DNA of 64,000 nucleotides from Pseudomonas sp. ABC1 (lineage in GTDB: Bacteria; Pseudomonadota; Gammaproteobacteria; Pseudomonadales; Pseudomonadaceae), in the NCBI RefSeq assembly GCF_013395055.1, contig NZ_CP058349.1:2913501-2977500 (forward strand), in the 5' to 3' direction. The first letter of the stretch is position 1. Each line of letters opens with the position of its first letter. The position numbers and the translations under genes are program-made. The notes beneath the pieces were generated by a model that saw only the letters and a program-made list of their open reading frames with translations, had not been told where the DNA came from and searched no databases. Below, piece after piece: positions 48,128-57,313 of the stretch.

Positions 48128-48613
48128 CTATTTGTATGGCTGGCCGATGTTGGAAAAGTCCAGCGTTCCCCGTTCGACGAAATGACGCGTTCCGAACAAT
48201 CCGCCCGCCAGTTTGCCGCGCAGGACGTAGGGCATGCGGTCCAGGCTGGAGGCGTTGGCCAGCCCGATGGCCTGGCGGGCCGCCGAGAACGCTGACAGCG
48301 TGACCGGTACGGTCAGCACCTGTTCGCCGAAGCGCGGAATCTGTCCCTGCTGGTCGCTGACCCCACTGGCCAGGCGCTTGCCGTTGACCTCCAGCTCCAG
48401 CGCCACGCCGTTGTAGCTGACGGCTTGTTCATTGGGGTTCTGCAGCCGGAGCTTGACCGCCAGGCGCAGCTCCAGCCCTTCGCCGGGCAGCGGTTGGATG
48501 CCGGCAACTTGCACGTTCAGCGGCGAACGTGGTGCGAGGCTGGAGCAGGCACCGAGGGCCAGGGCCAGCAGGGCGATGCAGATAAGTCGGACAAAGGGCT
48601 GGAGAGTGGTCAT
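48128..48613 (-). CDS. LEA type 2 family lipoprotein
   Basis: A 161-residue lipoprotein. The signal peptide ends in the lipobox LALGAC with Cys23 and Ser at +2, so outer membrane sorting is expected. The mature protein is a single LEA_2 / WHy-like beta-sandwich (about 35-160) with LRLQNPNEQAVSYNGVALELEVNGKRLASG. Such proteins are thought to protect against desiccation or toxic compounds, but the role in Pseudomonas is unknown. The frame is open far upstream; MTTLQPFVRLICIALL at 48613 is the sensible start. Confidence 0.85.
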   Translation of the reverse strand: MTTLQPFVRLICIALLALALGACSSLAPRSPLNVQVAGIQPLPGEGLELRLAVKLRLQNPNEQAVSYNGVALELEVNGKRLASGVSDQQGQIPRFGEQVLTVPVTLSAFSAARQAIGLANASSLDRMPYVLRGKLAGGLFGTRHFVERGTLDFSNIGQPYK

Positions 48614-48770
48614 GGCGGGCTCCTGGGCTGTGTCCTGTTCAGACGCCGGCAGGTGGGCAACAGTTCGCCGGAAAGCGGCGGGGATACGCCTGCTGGCCTC
48701 GTCGAGAGTGGCTGTGTCACGGTCTGCGATGGCATCATGCCCGCCTTTCGTGCTGCTGGAACCATAATCA

Positions 48771-50864
48771 ATGCTCTTTCGCCGCCTGTTGACCCTGTCC
48801 GCCCTGGGGGTGTTGTCGCCATCCCTGTTCGCTGCCTCGCTGGAGCTGGACTCCGTGAAAGTCGCCGAACAGGCACTGGATAGCGCGGCGCAGGCACGCG
48901 AAAGCCTGCGCCAGGTACCGGGAGGCACCAACCTGGTCACGCGCGAGGACATCCAGTCGGGGCGCGCCGCGAACCTGCAGGACGTGCTGGCCTACCAGCC
49001 TGGCGTGCAGGCGCAGTCGGCGGGCAACGAAGGCGTCAAGCTGTCGATCCGCGGCTCAGGGATCAACCGGGGCACGGGCGGCCATGGCTCCGGGGTGTTC
49101 GTGTTGCTGGACGGTTTGGCGCTGAGCGGCCCCGGCGGTACGCCCTACGAGTTGCAGGAGCCGTTGTGGATCGAGCGGGCCGAGGTCCTGCGCGGCGCCA
49201 ATGGTTTCGACAAGGGCGCGCTGGCGCTCGGTGGCGCCATCGACCTGATCAGCCCCACCGGCTACACGGCGGCACCGCTGACCCTACGCTACGAGGCCGG
49301 CAGCCATGGTTTTCGCAAGCGCCACGTCAGCAGTGGCGGGCATGCCGGCGGTGCGGATTACTTCCTGGCACTGACCGACTCCGACTACGACGGCTACCAG
49401 GCGCAGAGCGCCGGCAGCAGCAAGGGTGTGATGTTCAATGTCGGCTACCGATTCAACCCGAAGCTGGATACCCGCTTCTACTTCCGCTACCGCGAGACCG
49501 AGCATGAAACACCGGGGCGCCTGACCTGGGCACAGATCAAGCATCACCCGCGTCAGGCCAACCCGACGTTCCTGGCGAGGGATTCGCACCGCCCGCAACC
49601 GGGCAGCACCTGGGTGGCGAACAAGACCACCTGGCGTTTCGATGACGGTGGCGTGCTGGAAGGCGGGCTGGCCTACCACGACTACCCGATGGACCTGCAC
49701 GAGACCACCAACCGGGTGAAGCTGGAGTACAGCGATGCCAGCGCCTCACTGCGTTACAGCAAGCCGCACCAGTTGTTCGGGCGCGACAGCCAGAGCGCCG
49801 TGGCCTGGCGTGCCACGGTCTTCCTGCCCCACAGCGGCGCGTCGGAGTACGTGCGCATCGCCGGCAGCTACCCGGTTGGTACCAAGACCCGCAACTACGA
49901 GCACAACGGCTCCGATTCGGTGCTGCAATTCTCCAACGAGCTGGAGCTGGCGCCCGACCTCTGGCTGTCCAGCGGCCTGGCCCTCATTTACACCCGTCGC
50001 GAAGTGCAAGTGACCTATCCGCAGGAAGGCACGGCGGTGAGCCTGAGCACCTGGGACTACGCGCCACGCCTGGGCTTGCGTTACCAGATGACGCCGGCGG
50101 TGCAGGTGTTCGGTAACCTCAGCCGCTCGGTCGAGGCGCCGCACGCCTGGTCGATGCTCTGGGGTTCCAACGATAAATTCCCCGCTGGCAGCGGTGCAGC
50201 GAGCGGGATGATCCGTAACCCGGTGGAACTGGAGAACCAGACGGCCACTACCCTGGAGGTTGGCGGCCGTGGCGATTCCACCCTGGGCGCCTGGGAGCTG
50301 GCCTACTACCACTCGCGGGTGCGCCACGAGTTGCTGACCGTCGAACTGGCTAATGGCCCGACCCTCTATAACGCCGAGTCGAACGCCAGCCCGACCATCC
50401 ACCAGGGCGTCGAAGCCGGGCTGGACTCGGAGCTGCTGCGCTTCGAGCAAGGGCAGTTGCGTTTGCGCCAGGCCTATACCTACAGCAACTTCCGCTACCG
50501 CGACGACGACCTGTTCGGCGACAACCGCCTGCCGGGACTGCCCGAGCACTTCTACCAGAGCGAACTGCGCTACCAGCACAACAGCGGCTGGCACCTGGCG
50601 CTCAATGCGCAACTGGCTTCGCGCGCCGCAGCGGACTATTCCAACAGCCACTATGCCGGCAGCTACAAGGTGTTCGGCGCTCGCGCTGGCTACCAGGCAC
50701 CGCGCCAGGACTGGCTTGGCTGGCTGGAGCTGCGCAACCTGACCGACGAGCGCTATGCCAGCAGTGTCACGCCAGCATTCAATGACGGCGGCAACGATGC
50801 GGCTCGCTTCACCCCCGGCGAAGGCTTCGGTGTCTACGCCGGGGTCAGCTACAGCTGGCGTTGA
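48771..50864 (+). CDS. TonB-dependent outer membrane receptor, PqqU/YncD-like
   Basis: A 697-residue receptor. Signal peptide (LLTLSALGVLSPSLFAA), a TonB-box-like LELDSVKVAEQ, a plug domain (about 45-160) with VKLSIRGSGINRGTGGHG, VLLDGLAL and LGGAIDLISPTG, then a 22-strand barrel ending VYAGVSYSWR with terminal aromatic/Arg. The RGSG...RG plug wording is close to E. coli YncD (PqqU, the pyrroloquinoline quinone receptor) rather than to catecholate siderophore receptors. That resemblance is from memory, so the substrate is open. No Fur box or cobalamin riboswitch is visible upstream. Stops 12 bases from convergent sseA. Confidence 0.88.
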   Translation: MLFRRLLTLSALGVLSPSLFAASLELDSVKVAEQALDSAAQARESLRQVPGGTNLVTREDIQSGRAANLQDVLAYQPGVQAQSAGNEGVKLSIRGSGINRGTGGHGSGVFVLLDGLALSGPGGTPYELQEPLWIERAEVLRGANGFDKGALALGGAIDLISPTGYTAAPLTLRYEAGSHGFRKRHVSSGGHAGGADYFLALTDSDYDGYQAQSAGSSKGVMFNVGYRFNPKLDTRFYFRYRETEHETPGRLTWAQIKHHPRQANPTFLARDSHRPQPGSTWVANKTTWRFDDGGVLEGGLAYHDYPMDLHETTNRVKLEYSDASASLRYSKPHQLFGRDSQSAVAWRATVFLPHSGASEYVRIAGSYPVGTKTRNYEHNGSDSVLQFSNELELAPDLWLSSGLALIYTRREVQVTYPQEGTAVSLSTWDYAPRLGLRYQMTPAVQVFGNLSRSVEAPHAWSMLWGSNDKFPAGSGAASGMIRNPVELENQTATTLEVGGRGDSTLGAWELAYYHSRVRHELLTVELANGPTLYNAESNASPTIHQGVEAGLDSELLRFEQGQLRLRQAYTYSNFRYRDDDLFGDNRLPGLPEHFYQSELRYQHNSGWHLALNAQLASRAAADYSNSHYAGSYKVFGARAGYQAPRQDWLGWLELRNLTDERYASSVTPAFNDGGNDAARFTPGEGFGVYAGVSYSWR

Positions 50865-50876
50865 TCGACCGGGCGG

Positions 50877-51728
50877 TCAGGTGCGGGTGCTGTCCTTGGG
50901 CAGTTCCGCCCGACCACCCCATTCCGCCCAGGAGCCGTCGTAGAGCGCGCCTGGGGCGAAACCGGCAAGTCTCAGACCGAGGCTGAGGATGGCGGCGGTC
51001 ATGCCGCTGCCGCAGGTGGTGACCACCGGGCGGCTGCCATCTACTCCGGCGGCGATGAACCGGCGGCGCATCTCCTCGGCGGGCTTGAAGGTGGCATCGG
51101 CATTCAGCAGTTCGCCGAACGGCAGGTTCGCGCTGCCGGGGATATGCCCGCTGGCCAGGCCGGGGCGCGGCTCTGCCACTTCGCCGGAAAAGCGTCCGGC
51201 GGCGCGGGCATCCAGCACCTGTTCGGCCTGGCTGTCGAGGTTGGCGCGCACGTCGCCGACACCGCGCAGCAGCCCGGCGCGCAGGTTGGCGTGGAAGCTG
51301 GCAGGCACCGCTGCCGGCGCTGCGCCGCTCTCCAGTGCGCGGCCCTCGTTGCGCCATTTGGGCAGCCCGCCGTCGAGCACCGCCACCCGCTCATGACCGA
51401 ACAACTGGAACAGCCACCAGGCGCGGGCGGCGGAGAACAAGCCCTTCTGGTCGTAGACCACCACCCGGTCATCGTTGCCGATACCCAGCTCGCCCGCCAG
51501 CCGGGCGAAGCGCCCGGCGCTGGGGACCATGTGCGGCAGGTCGGTGTCCGGGTCGGAGAAGTGTTCGATGTCGAAGAAGCGCGCGCCGGGGATATGCCCG
51601 GCGTGGAACTCGGCCTGGGCGTCGCGGTTTTCGTTGGGCAGGTAGGCGCTGGCATCCAGCACCCGCAGGCCGGGTTCGCCAAGGTGTTCGGCCAGCCACT
51701 GGCTGTCGATCAGGGGTCCGAAGGACAT
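50877..51728 (-). CDS. sseA: 3-mercaptopyruvate sulfurtransferase
   Basis: Tandem-rhodanese enzyme of 283 residues that transfers sulfur from mercaptopyruvate. Two rhodanese domains carry AGHIPGARFFDIEHFSD in the first and SGHIPGSANLPF in the second. The active-site loop is CGSGMTA at 239-245 with Cys239; the CG[S/T]GVT-type loop marks mercaptopyruvate rather than thiosulfate preference. Monocistronic; divergent from the AraC regulator. Confidence 0.94.
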   Translation of the reverse strand: MSFGPLIDSQWLAEHLGEPGLRVLDASAYLPNENRDAQAEFHAGHIPGARFFDIEHFSDPDTDLPHMVPSAGRFARLAGELGIGNDDRVVVYDQKGLFSAARAWWLFQLFGHERVAVLDGGLPKWRNEGRALESGAAPAAVPASFHANLRAGLLRGVGDVRANLDSQAEQVLDARAAGRFSGEVAEPRPGLASGHIPGSANLPFGELLNADATFKPAEEMRRRFIAAGVDGSRPVVTTCGSGMTAAILSLGLRLAGFAPGALYDGSWAEWGGRAELPKDSTRT

Positions 51729-51973
51729 GAGGTTGCTCCTGTGTCATCCAAGGGGGCGGGCCTGCTGCATCCGGCCCTGAAAGACCCTGTTTGTCATGGC
51801 CGGAGGTGTCTGGCAAGCAGTCTCTGCGCATTGCCCGAGCGGATCGCGTTTGTGACAGGGGATGTGAGTCGGACACTGCTATTGCAGTGGTTGTGTCTGC
51901 TACGGCCTTGTATCCCTTGATGTTCGAAGGCTCCTGGCTTGGCATCGTTGGCATGATGGTGTGCCTGATTTTA

Positions 51974-51988
51974 TGATAATGGTTATTA
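51974..51988 (+). promoter_or_regulatory. Fur box upstream of the AraC regulator
   Basis: TGATAAT-G-GTTATTA matches the 7-1-7 Fur core exactly in the left arm and 5 of 7 in the right. It lies 92 bases before the regulator's GTG, in a 351-bp divergent gap (51729-52079) that holds no gene and is locally AT-rich around the box. Confidence 0.8.
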
Positions 51989-52079
51989 TGTAGATTGATT
52001 CGCTGCCTGCTTCATCATGTATTGCTGGTGCATCGTGCGCCGTTGATGGCCACCTCCAGCAAGCCGAGAGGAGTCTCTT

Positions 52080-53027
52080 GTGGGAATAACCGACAATCAT
52101 GGGCTGGCTCCCAAGCCTTGCCGTTCACAGGCTTCGCACCTTTCACAGAACTGGATCTTGCGTCCTGGCCTGAGTTTTCACTTCGGTTGCGAGGCCGAGA
52201 GCGAGGATTCCACCCAGGACGGCTTGGTGGACGACCACCTGCGCCTCGTGATGGTGCTGGAGGGGGCGCTCGATGTGGCCTATGGCGACAGTCGGGTCCG
52301 GCTCGAGGCGCCGACGGGGTGTGCGAAGCGGTCATGCCTGTCGAATGCGGCGATGGTGGCGATGTCGGAGCCGGAGGCCTTCCGCCGGGTGGTGCGCAAG
52401 GGCAACGTCTCGCGGCGTATCAGCATCGGGCTGGATCGCCAGTGGCTCGAACAGTCGCTGTACGGCGACGGGCGGGTGTGCCTGGAGGACTCCGAGCGTT
52501 TCACCCTCCACCATCTTTCGACCGCCTGCTGGAGCGCATCGTCGCACGCGCGGGCGATTGCCGAGCAGATGCTCAATCCACCGCAACTGTTGCCGCAACT
52601 GCTGGGCATGTACCTGGAAAGCCGGGCAATCGAGCTGATCATCGAGGCCTGGTCTCATCACGGCATGGCCGGGGAGCGGGCACCGATACGCCCGGCGCTG
52701 CGTCCGGCGATACAACGGCGCATGGACGAACTGAAGGCCTGGCTGCGCGAGCACACGGCGCAGTCGTTGACTATCGACCAGCTCGCCCGGCAGTTGAACA
52801 CCACGCCGGCCACCTTGCAGCGGCACTTTCGCCTGGCACACGGCATCAGCGTGTTCGAATTCCTCCAGCAGGAGCGCCTGCAACAGGCCCGCCACGCGCT
52901 TGAACAGGAGGGGGTGAGCGTGAGCCAGGCGGCAGCGATTGCCGGCTACGCCAATCCGGCGAACTTCTCCACGGCGTTCAAGCGCTGCTATGGGCTGTCG
53001 CCGAAGCAGGTTCGTGTGCGCTTCTGA
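52080..53027 (+). CDS. AraC-family regulator of iron-chelate uptake (PchR-like)
   Basis: A 315-residue transcription factor. The N-terminal 190 residues are a ligand-sensing domain (LRPGLSFHFGCEAESEDS, LRLVMVLEGALDVAYGDS). The C-terminus (about 215-313) has the double helix-turn-helix with SLTIDQLARQLNTTPATLQRHF and SVSQAAAIAGYANPANFSTAFKRCYGLSPKQVR. Siderophore-type AraC regulators such as PchR and AlcR bind the ferri-siderophore and switch on the receptor genes next door; position here suggests the same. Start is GTG with GAGGAG at 6-7 bases. Confidence 0.88.
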   Translation: MGITDNHGLAPKPCRSQASHLSQNWILRPGLSFHFGCEAESEDSTQDGLVDDHLRLVMVLEGALDVAYGDSRVRLEAPTGCAKRSCLSNAAMVAMSEPEAFRRVVRKGNVSRRISIGLDRQWLEQSLYGDGRVCLEDSERFTLHHLSTACWSASSHARAIAEQMLNPPQLLPQLLGMYLESRAIELIIEAWSHHGMAGERAPIRPALRPAIQRRMDELKAWLREHTAQSLTIDQLARQLNTTPATLQRHFRLAHGISVFEFLQQERLQQARHALEQEGVSVSQAAAIAGYANPANFSTAFKRCYGLSPKQVRVRF

Positions 53028-53151
53028 AAAAGCCTGTGACGGTCAGGATGATTCCCGCTCGAAGATTTCTGCCGTTCAGGCAAAGGACTGGCGGCGGGTG
53101 AAGTGAGAAAATGCAGGTAGTAAAGCGACTTATTCTCAAAGGAGAAAGCTT

Positions 53152-55356
53152 GTGTCTGCCACTCGTCCGCTATCCTGCTCGACCCGACGCCCGCCCGCCG
53201 GCCTGTCGTTGTTGTCCGTCGCCCTGCTGTCCGCGTTGGGCAGCGCCCAGGCCGAGGAGGCTGTGCTGGAGATCGACGCTGTCCACCTGAATGCCTACCG
53301 CTCCGCGCAGTCGGTCGGCGCCTCGACCAAGACCGATACGCCGCTGATCGAGACGCCGCAGTCAGTGTCGGTGGTGGAGCGCGACGAGATGGATGCGCGT
53401 GGTGTGCAAAACCTGAACGAGGCGGTGCGCTATAACGCCGGGGTGCTGCCCGAGAGTTCGGGTATCGATAACCGCGTCGACGACATTTATATCCGTGGCT
53501 TCGATGCCGGCAGTTGGGGCAGCAACGTCATGCTCGACGGCATGCGCGGACCTTCGGATGGGGTCAACAGCTGGAACCGCACCAACTTCAACAGCTGGAA
53601 CCTGGAGCGTGTCGAGGTGCTGAAGGGGCCGTCCAGCGTGCTCTATGGCCAACTGGCGCCGGGCGGCATGGTCAACCAGGTGAGCAAGACGCCGACCCTG
53701 GACCAGGAGCAGGTGCTGCAGTTGCAGATGGACGCCCATGGTCGCCACCAGACGGCCTTCGACACCGGTGGCGCGAACGATGGACAGAATGTCCTGTGGC
53801 GCCTGGTCGGCCTCTATGGCGACGGCGACACGCAGGTCGACCACACCGAGCATGAGCAGTGGTTCCTGGCGCCCAGTGCGACCTTCCTGTTCAACGGCGA
53901 CGCCAGCCGGTTGACCCTGCTGGGCCTGTACCAGAAGGACAACGGTGGCAGCACCTTCCAGTTCCTGCCCTACCAGGGCACGGTGATTCCGGGAGCCGAT
54001 GGCTACATCGATAACGACACCCTGCTCGGCGAGCCGGACTGGAATGTCTACGACCGCACCGTGTGGACCGCCGGCTGGGCGTTCGAGCACAGCTTGAACG
54101 ATGACTGGAAACTGTCCCAGAGTGCGCGTTATACCCATGTCGACTCGCTCTACCGGGTGGCGCTGACCCAAGGCGTGCGTGGTGCCACCGGCCTCAACCC
54201 GATCATCATGGCCGATGGGCGCACGTTGCAGCGCCGCGCCGTGCAGGGTGCCGGTGAGTCCGATTCGCAGACCCTCGACACTCGCCTGGAAGGGCGCTTC
54301 GACACCGGCGTGCTGGAGCACCGGTTGCTGAGCGGGGTGGACTGGCAGCGCACCGAATGGGAGCTGCTGCGCAAGGGCGCCTCGGTCTCGCCAGCGGCGA
54401 TCGCCATCGACATCTACCAGCCGGTCTACAGCTACTACGATTTCGGCTCGGTGCTGGTCGACCAGATGTCCACGGACGAGACGGACCGCCAGACCGGCGT
54501 CTACCTGCAGGACCAGATTGCCCTGGGCAATTGGCACTTCACCCTCGGCGGGCGCTACGACTGGGCCGATATCAGCTCGCTGGACCGCCTGACCTCGCGG
54601 CGCACCACGACCCGCAACGAGGCCTTCAGCGGCCGCGCGGGCGTCACCTATCTGTTCGACAACGGCCTGGCGCCCTACCTGAGCTATGCCGAGTCCTTCC
54701 AGCCGGCGATCGGCAGCCGCCGTGGCGGTGGCACCTTCGATCCGGTCACCGGCAAGCAGTGGGAAGTCGGCATCAAGTACGAGCCACGCAGCATCGACGG
54801 CATGCTCACCCTGGCCGCCTATGACCTGCGCCAGCAGAACGTGCTGACCGCCGACCCGCAGAACCAGGCCGGTGAGAGCTTCCAGGTGCAGTCCGGCGAG
54901 GTCCAGGTGCGTGGCGTCGAGCTGGAGGGACGGATCACGCCGCTGGAGGGGTTCAGTGTCATCGGCGCGCTGACCCGTTTCGACTCCGAGGTGCTGCGCA
55001 ACAACGACGGCCATGAGGGCAACCAGATGATCCGCGTGCCGGACTGGATGGGCTCGCTGTGGCTGGACTACAGCTTCCGTGGCGGCCTGCTGGATGGCCT
55101 TGGCCTGGCGGTTGGTGCGCGGCATGTCGACGAGACCTACGGCGACCTGGCCAATACCCTGGCCATTCCTTCCTATACCTTGCTGGACGCGGCGGTCCGC
55201 TATGACCTGGGGCGCATCGGCGACAGCCGGGTGCAGGTCGCGCTGAACGGCAGCAACCTGGAAGACAAGCGCTACGTGGCCACCTGTACCTCGGTGACCA
55301 CCTGCGGCTATGGCACCGGGCGTACGCTGGCGGCAACCCTGCGCATGAGTTGGTGA
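53152..55356 (+). CDS. TonB-dependent ferric-siderophore receptor, FhuA/FoxA-like
   Basis: A 734-residue receptor: signal peptide (LSLLSVALLSALGSAQA), plug domain (about 60-180) with ETPQSVSVVERDEMDARGVQ, YIRGFDAG, VEVLKGPSSVLYGQLAPGGMVNQVSK, and a 22-strand barrel ending TLRMSW. The late barrel has CTSVTTCGYGTGRT, the paired-Cys loop seen near the C-terminus of FhuA, FoxA and FcuA-type hydroxamate receptors. Start is GTG after AAGGAG. The stop abuts the binding-protein gene, so it heads the uptake operon. Confidence 0.92.
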   Translation: MSATRPLSCSTRRPPAGLSLLSVALLSALGSAQAEEAVLEIDAVHLNAYRSAQSVGASTKTDTPLIETPQSVSVVERDEMDARGVQNLNEAVRYNAGVLPESSGIDNRVDDIYIRGFDAGSWGSNVMLDGMRGPSDGVNSWNRTNFNSWNLERVEVLKGPSSVLYGQLAPGGMVNQVSKTPTLDQEQVLQLQMDAHGRHQTAFDTGGANDGQNVLWRLVGLYGDGDTQVDHTEHEQWFLAPSATFLFNGDASRLTLLGLYQKDNGGSTFQFLPYQGTVIPGADGYIDNDTLLGEPDWNVYDRTVWTAGWAFEHSLNDDWKLSQSARYTHVDSLYRVALTQGVRGATGLNPIIMADGRTLQRRAVQGAGESDSQTLDTRLEGRFDTGVLEHRLLSGVDWQRTEWELLRKGASVSPAAIAIDIYQPVYSYYDFGSVLVDQMSTDETDRQTGVYLQDQIALGNWHFTLGGRYDWADISSLDRLTSRRTTTRNEAFSGRAGVTYLFDNGLAPYLSYAESFQPAIGSRRGGGTFDPVTGKQWEVGIKYEPRSIDGMLTLAAYDLRQQNVLTADPQNQAGESFQVQSGEVQVRGVELEGRITPLEGFSVIGALTRFDSEVLRNNDGHEGNQMIRVPDWMGSLWLDYSFRGGLLDGLGLAVGARHVDETYGDLANTLAIPSYTLLDAAVRYDLGRIGDSRVQVALNGSNLEDKRYVATCTSVTTCGYGTGRTLAATLRMSW

Positions 55357-55361
55357 CGGCG

Positions 55362-56288
55362 ATGCGAGCGAAGGGATACGCCCTGTTGCTGGCCCTGTTA
55401 CTGACAAGCCTGCCGGTTTGGGCCGAAGAGGGCTGGCCGCGCCGCTTTGATAACGCAGATGGCAGCGTGACCGAGATCGTCCGCCAGCCCGCCCGCATCC
55501 TGTCCACTTCGGTCACGGTCAGCGGTACGCTGCTGGCCATGGACGCACCTGTGGTTGCCAGCGCTTCGGCGGCCAATGGGCGTTTCTTCACCCACTGGCA
55601 GGCCGTGGCCCAGGCGCGCGGTGTGGAGAATGTCTGGCCCGCCGCCAGCATCGACCTGGAGGCTGCCTATGCGGTCCAGCCGGACCTGATCGTGGTGTCC
55701 GCCAGCGGCGCCGATTCGGCGCTGGAGCAACTGGCCGAGCTGCGCGCCATCGCGCCGACCATCATCGTCGACTACGGCGGCCAGGACTGGCAGGCGCTGG
55801 CCACCCTTCTCGGGCGAGCCACCGGCATGGAACGGCAGGCGCAGGCGCGGATCGAGTCGTTCGACCGCTATGTCGCCGAGGTGCGTGGCGAACTTCGCCT
55901 GCCGTCGGGCGAGGTCAATATCATCAGCTTCAACGGGCCGGGCACCAACAACCCGGTCGCCACCGCCACGGGCGTGCATGCACGGCTGTTCAGCGCGCTG
56001 GGCATGCACATCGAGTCTCCCGCTGCGGCCTGGCATGCTGGTGCCGGCAAGCCGGGTGACTTCGTCTGGGCACCGTACGAGCATCTGTTGCAACTGCGCG
56101 CGCCGACCACCTTTCTGCTGCGCGGCGGCGAGGAGCGGGTGGCGGCGTTTCTCGGCGACCCCATGCTGGCGAACCTGCCGTCGGTGCGCAGCGGACAGGT
56201 CTATGCGCTTGGCGAGAGTTCGTTCCGTATCGACTACTACAGCGCCCGCGAACTGGTCGAGCGTATCCGCGAGCGTTTCGGCGAATGA
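55362..56288 (+). CDS. periplasmic iron-chelate binding protein (FepB/FhuD type)
   Basis: A 308-residue class III solute-binding protein: signal peptide LLLALLLTSLPVWA, no lipobox, so soluble periplasmic. The two lobes are joined by a long helix, with ARILSTSVTVSGTLLAMDAPVVAS near the N-terminus and LIVVSASG, IISFNGPGTNNPVATATG further on. Delivers the chelate to the FecCD permeases downstream. The start is uncertain: a GTG at 55353 overlaps the receptor stop (GTGA), the ATG at 55362 gives a cleaner signal peptide and is used here. It overlaps the next ORF by four bases. Confidence 0.9.
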   Translation: MRAKGYALLLALLLTSLPVWAEEGWPRRFDNADGSVTEIVRQPARILSTSVTVSGTLLAMDAPVVASASAANGRFFTHWQAVAQARGVENVWPAASIDLEAAYAVQPDLIVVSASGADSALEQLAELRAIAPTIIVDYGGQDWQALATLLGRATGMERQAQARIESFDRYVAEVRGELRLPSGEVNIISFNGPGTNNPVATATGVHARLFSALGMHIESPAAAWHAGAGKPGDFVWAPYEHLLQLRAPTTFLLRGGEERVAAFLGDPMLANLPSVRSGQVYALGESSFRIDYYSARELVERIRERFGE

Positions 56289-57313
56289 GCGCAAGACTTG
56301 CCATGGCACAGACTATGGGCCGCTGGCGTGCCGTCGGCCTGGTGCCGTGGCTGGCACTGTTGATCGTGCTGATACCGCTCAGTGTCTGCATCGGCACCCG
56401 CTGGATTGCACCGGGGGTGGCCTGGGAAGCACTGGTCGCCTTCGACCCTGGCAACGATGAGCACCTGCTGGTGCGCCACCTGCGTCTGCCGCGCACGCTG
56501 CTGGCGCTGCTGGTCGGCTGCGCCCTGGGCGTGGCCGGGGTGGTCATGCAGGCGCTGACGCGCAACCCGCTGGCCGACCCTGGCCTGCTTGGGGTGAATG
56601 CCGGCGCCGCGCTCGGTGTGGTCGTGGCGGTGGCGTTCTTCGGTGTGCTCGACGTGGCCGGCCATCTGTTCTTCGGCATGTCCGGCGCTGCGTTGGCTGG
56701 GGTGGCGGTCTACCTGCTCGGCGGCCTGCGCCAGAGCATCGACCCGGTGCGCGTGGTGCTGGCCGGCGCGGCGCTGTCGGTGGTGCTGCTGGCGCTGACC
56801 CAGATCATTACCCTGAACAGCGACGAGGCGGTGTTCGACCAGTTCCGCCATTGGGCCGTCGGTTCTCTACAGGGGCGTGGTCATGCCGTGTTGGTGCCCG
56901 TTTCGTTGTTGGTGGTGGCCGGCCTGTTATTGGCGCTGGGGTTGGCCAGGGTGCTGGATACCCTGGCCCTCGGCGATGACCTGGGCAAGGCCCTGGGTGC
57001 CAATCCTCCGCTGGTCTGGGCACTGGCCGCGCTGGTTATCGTCGGCCTGGCCGGTACTGCCACAGCGGCGGCCGGGCCGATCAGCTTCGTCGGCCTGACG
57101 GCGCCGCACCTGGCGCGTTTTCTCTGCGGCGCCAACCATCGCCGGGTGTTGCCCTGCGCGATGTTGCTGTCAGCGACGCTGTTGCTGCTGGCCGACTGCC
57201 TTGGCCGGGTGGTGGCGCCGCCGGGCGAGGTCGGTGTGGGTATCATGGTGGCGCTGCTCGGCGGGCCGTTCTTCGTCGTGCTGGTGCGCCGGCGCCGGAT
57301 CGTGCAGCTATGA
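56285..57313 (+). CDS. FecCD-type iron-chelate permease (FepD-like)
   Basis: A 342-residue inner membrane permease with about nine to ten helices. Family motifs are RLPRTLLALLVGCALGVAGVVMQALTRNPLADPGLLGVNAGA, the coupling-helix region GALGANPP and GPISFVGLTAPHLAR, and PPGEVGVGIMVALLGGPFFVVLVRR at the end. Starts inside the binding-protein stop (ATGA) and overlaps the second permease the same way, so expression is coupled. Confidence 0.94.
   Translation: MSARLAMAQTMGRWRAVGLVPWLALLIVLIPLSVCIGTRWIAPGVAWEALVAFDPGNDEHLLVRHLRLPRTLLALLVGCALGVAGVVMQALTRNPLADPGLLGVNAGAALGVVVAVAFFGVLDVAGHLFFGMSGAALAGVAVYLLGGLRQSIDPVRVVLAGAALSVVLLALTQIITLNSDEAVFDQFRHWAVGSLQGRGHAVLVPVSLLVVAGLLLALGLARVLDTLALGDDLGKALGANPPLVWALAALVIVGLAGTATAAAGPISFVGLTAPHLARFLCGANHRRVLPCAMLLSATLLLLADCLGRVVAPPGEVGVGIMVALLGGPFFVVLVRRRRIVQL

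Noticed and set aside
48614..48770. cobalamin riboswitch before the TonB receptor
   Set aside because: The conserved GCCACTG box and surrounding B12-element pattern are absent; only generic GC-rich stems are seen.
53110..53151. Fur box directly before the siderophore receptor
   Set aside because: Only a half-site-like TTATTCTCA is present; the second arm does not match.
53362..55407. 681-codon open frame antisense to the siderophore receptor
   Set aside because: Shadow of the receptor gene, no signal peptide or family match.
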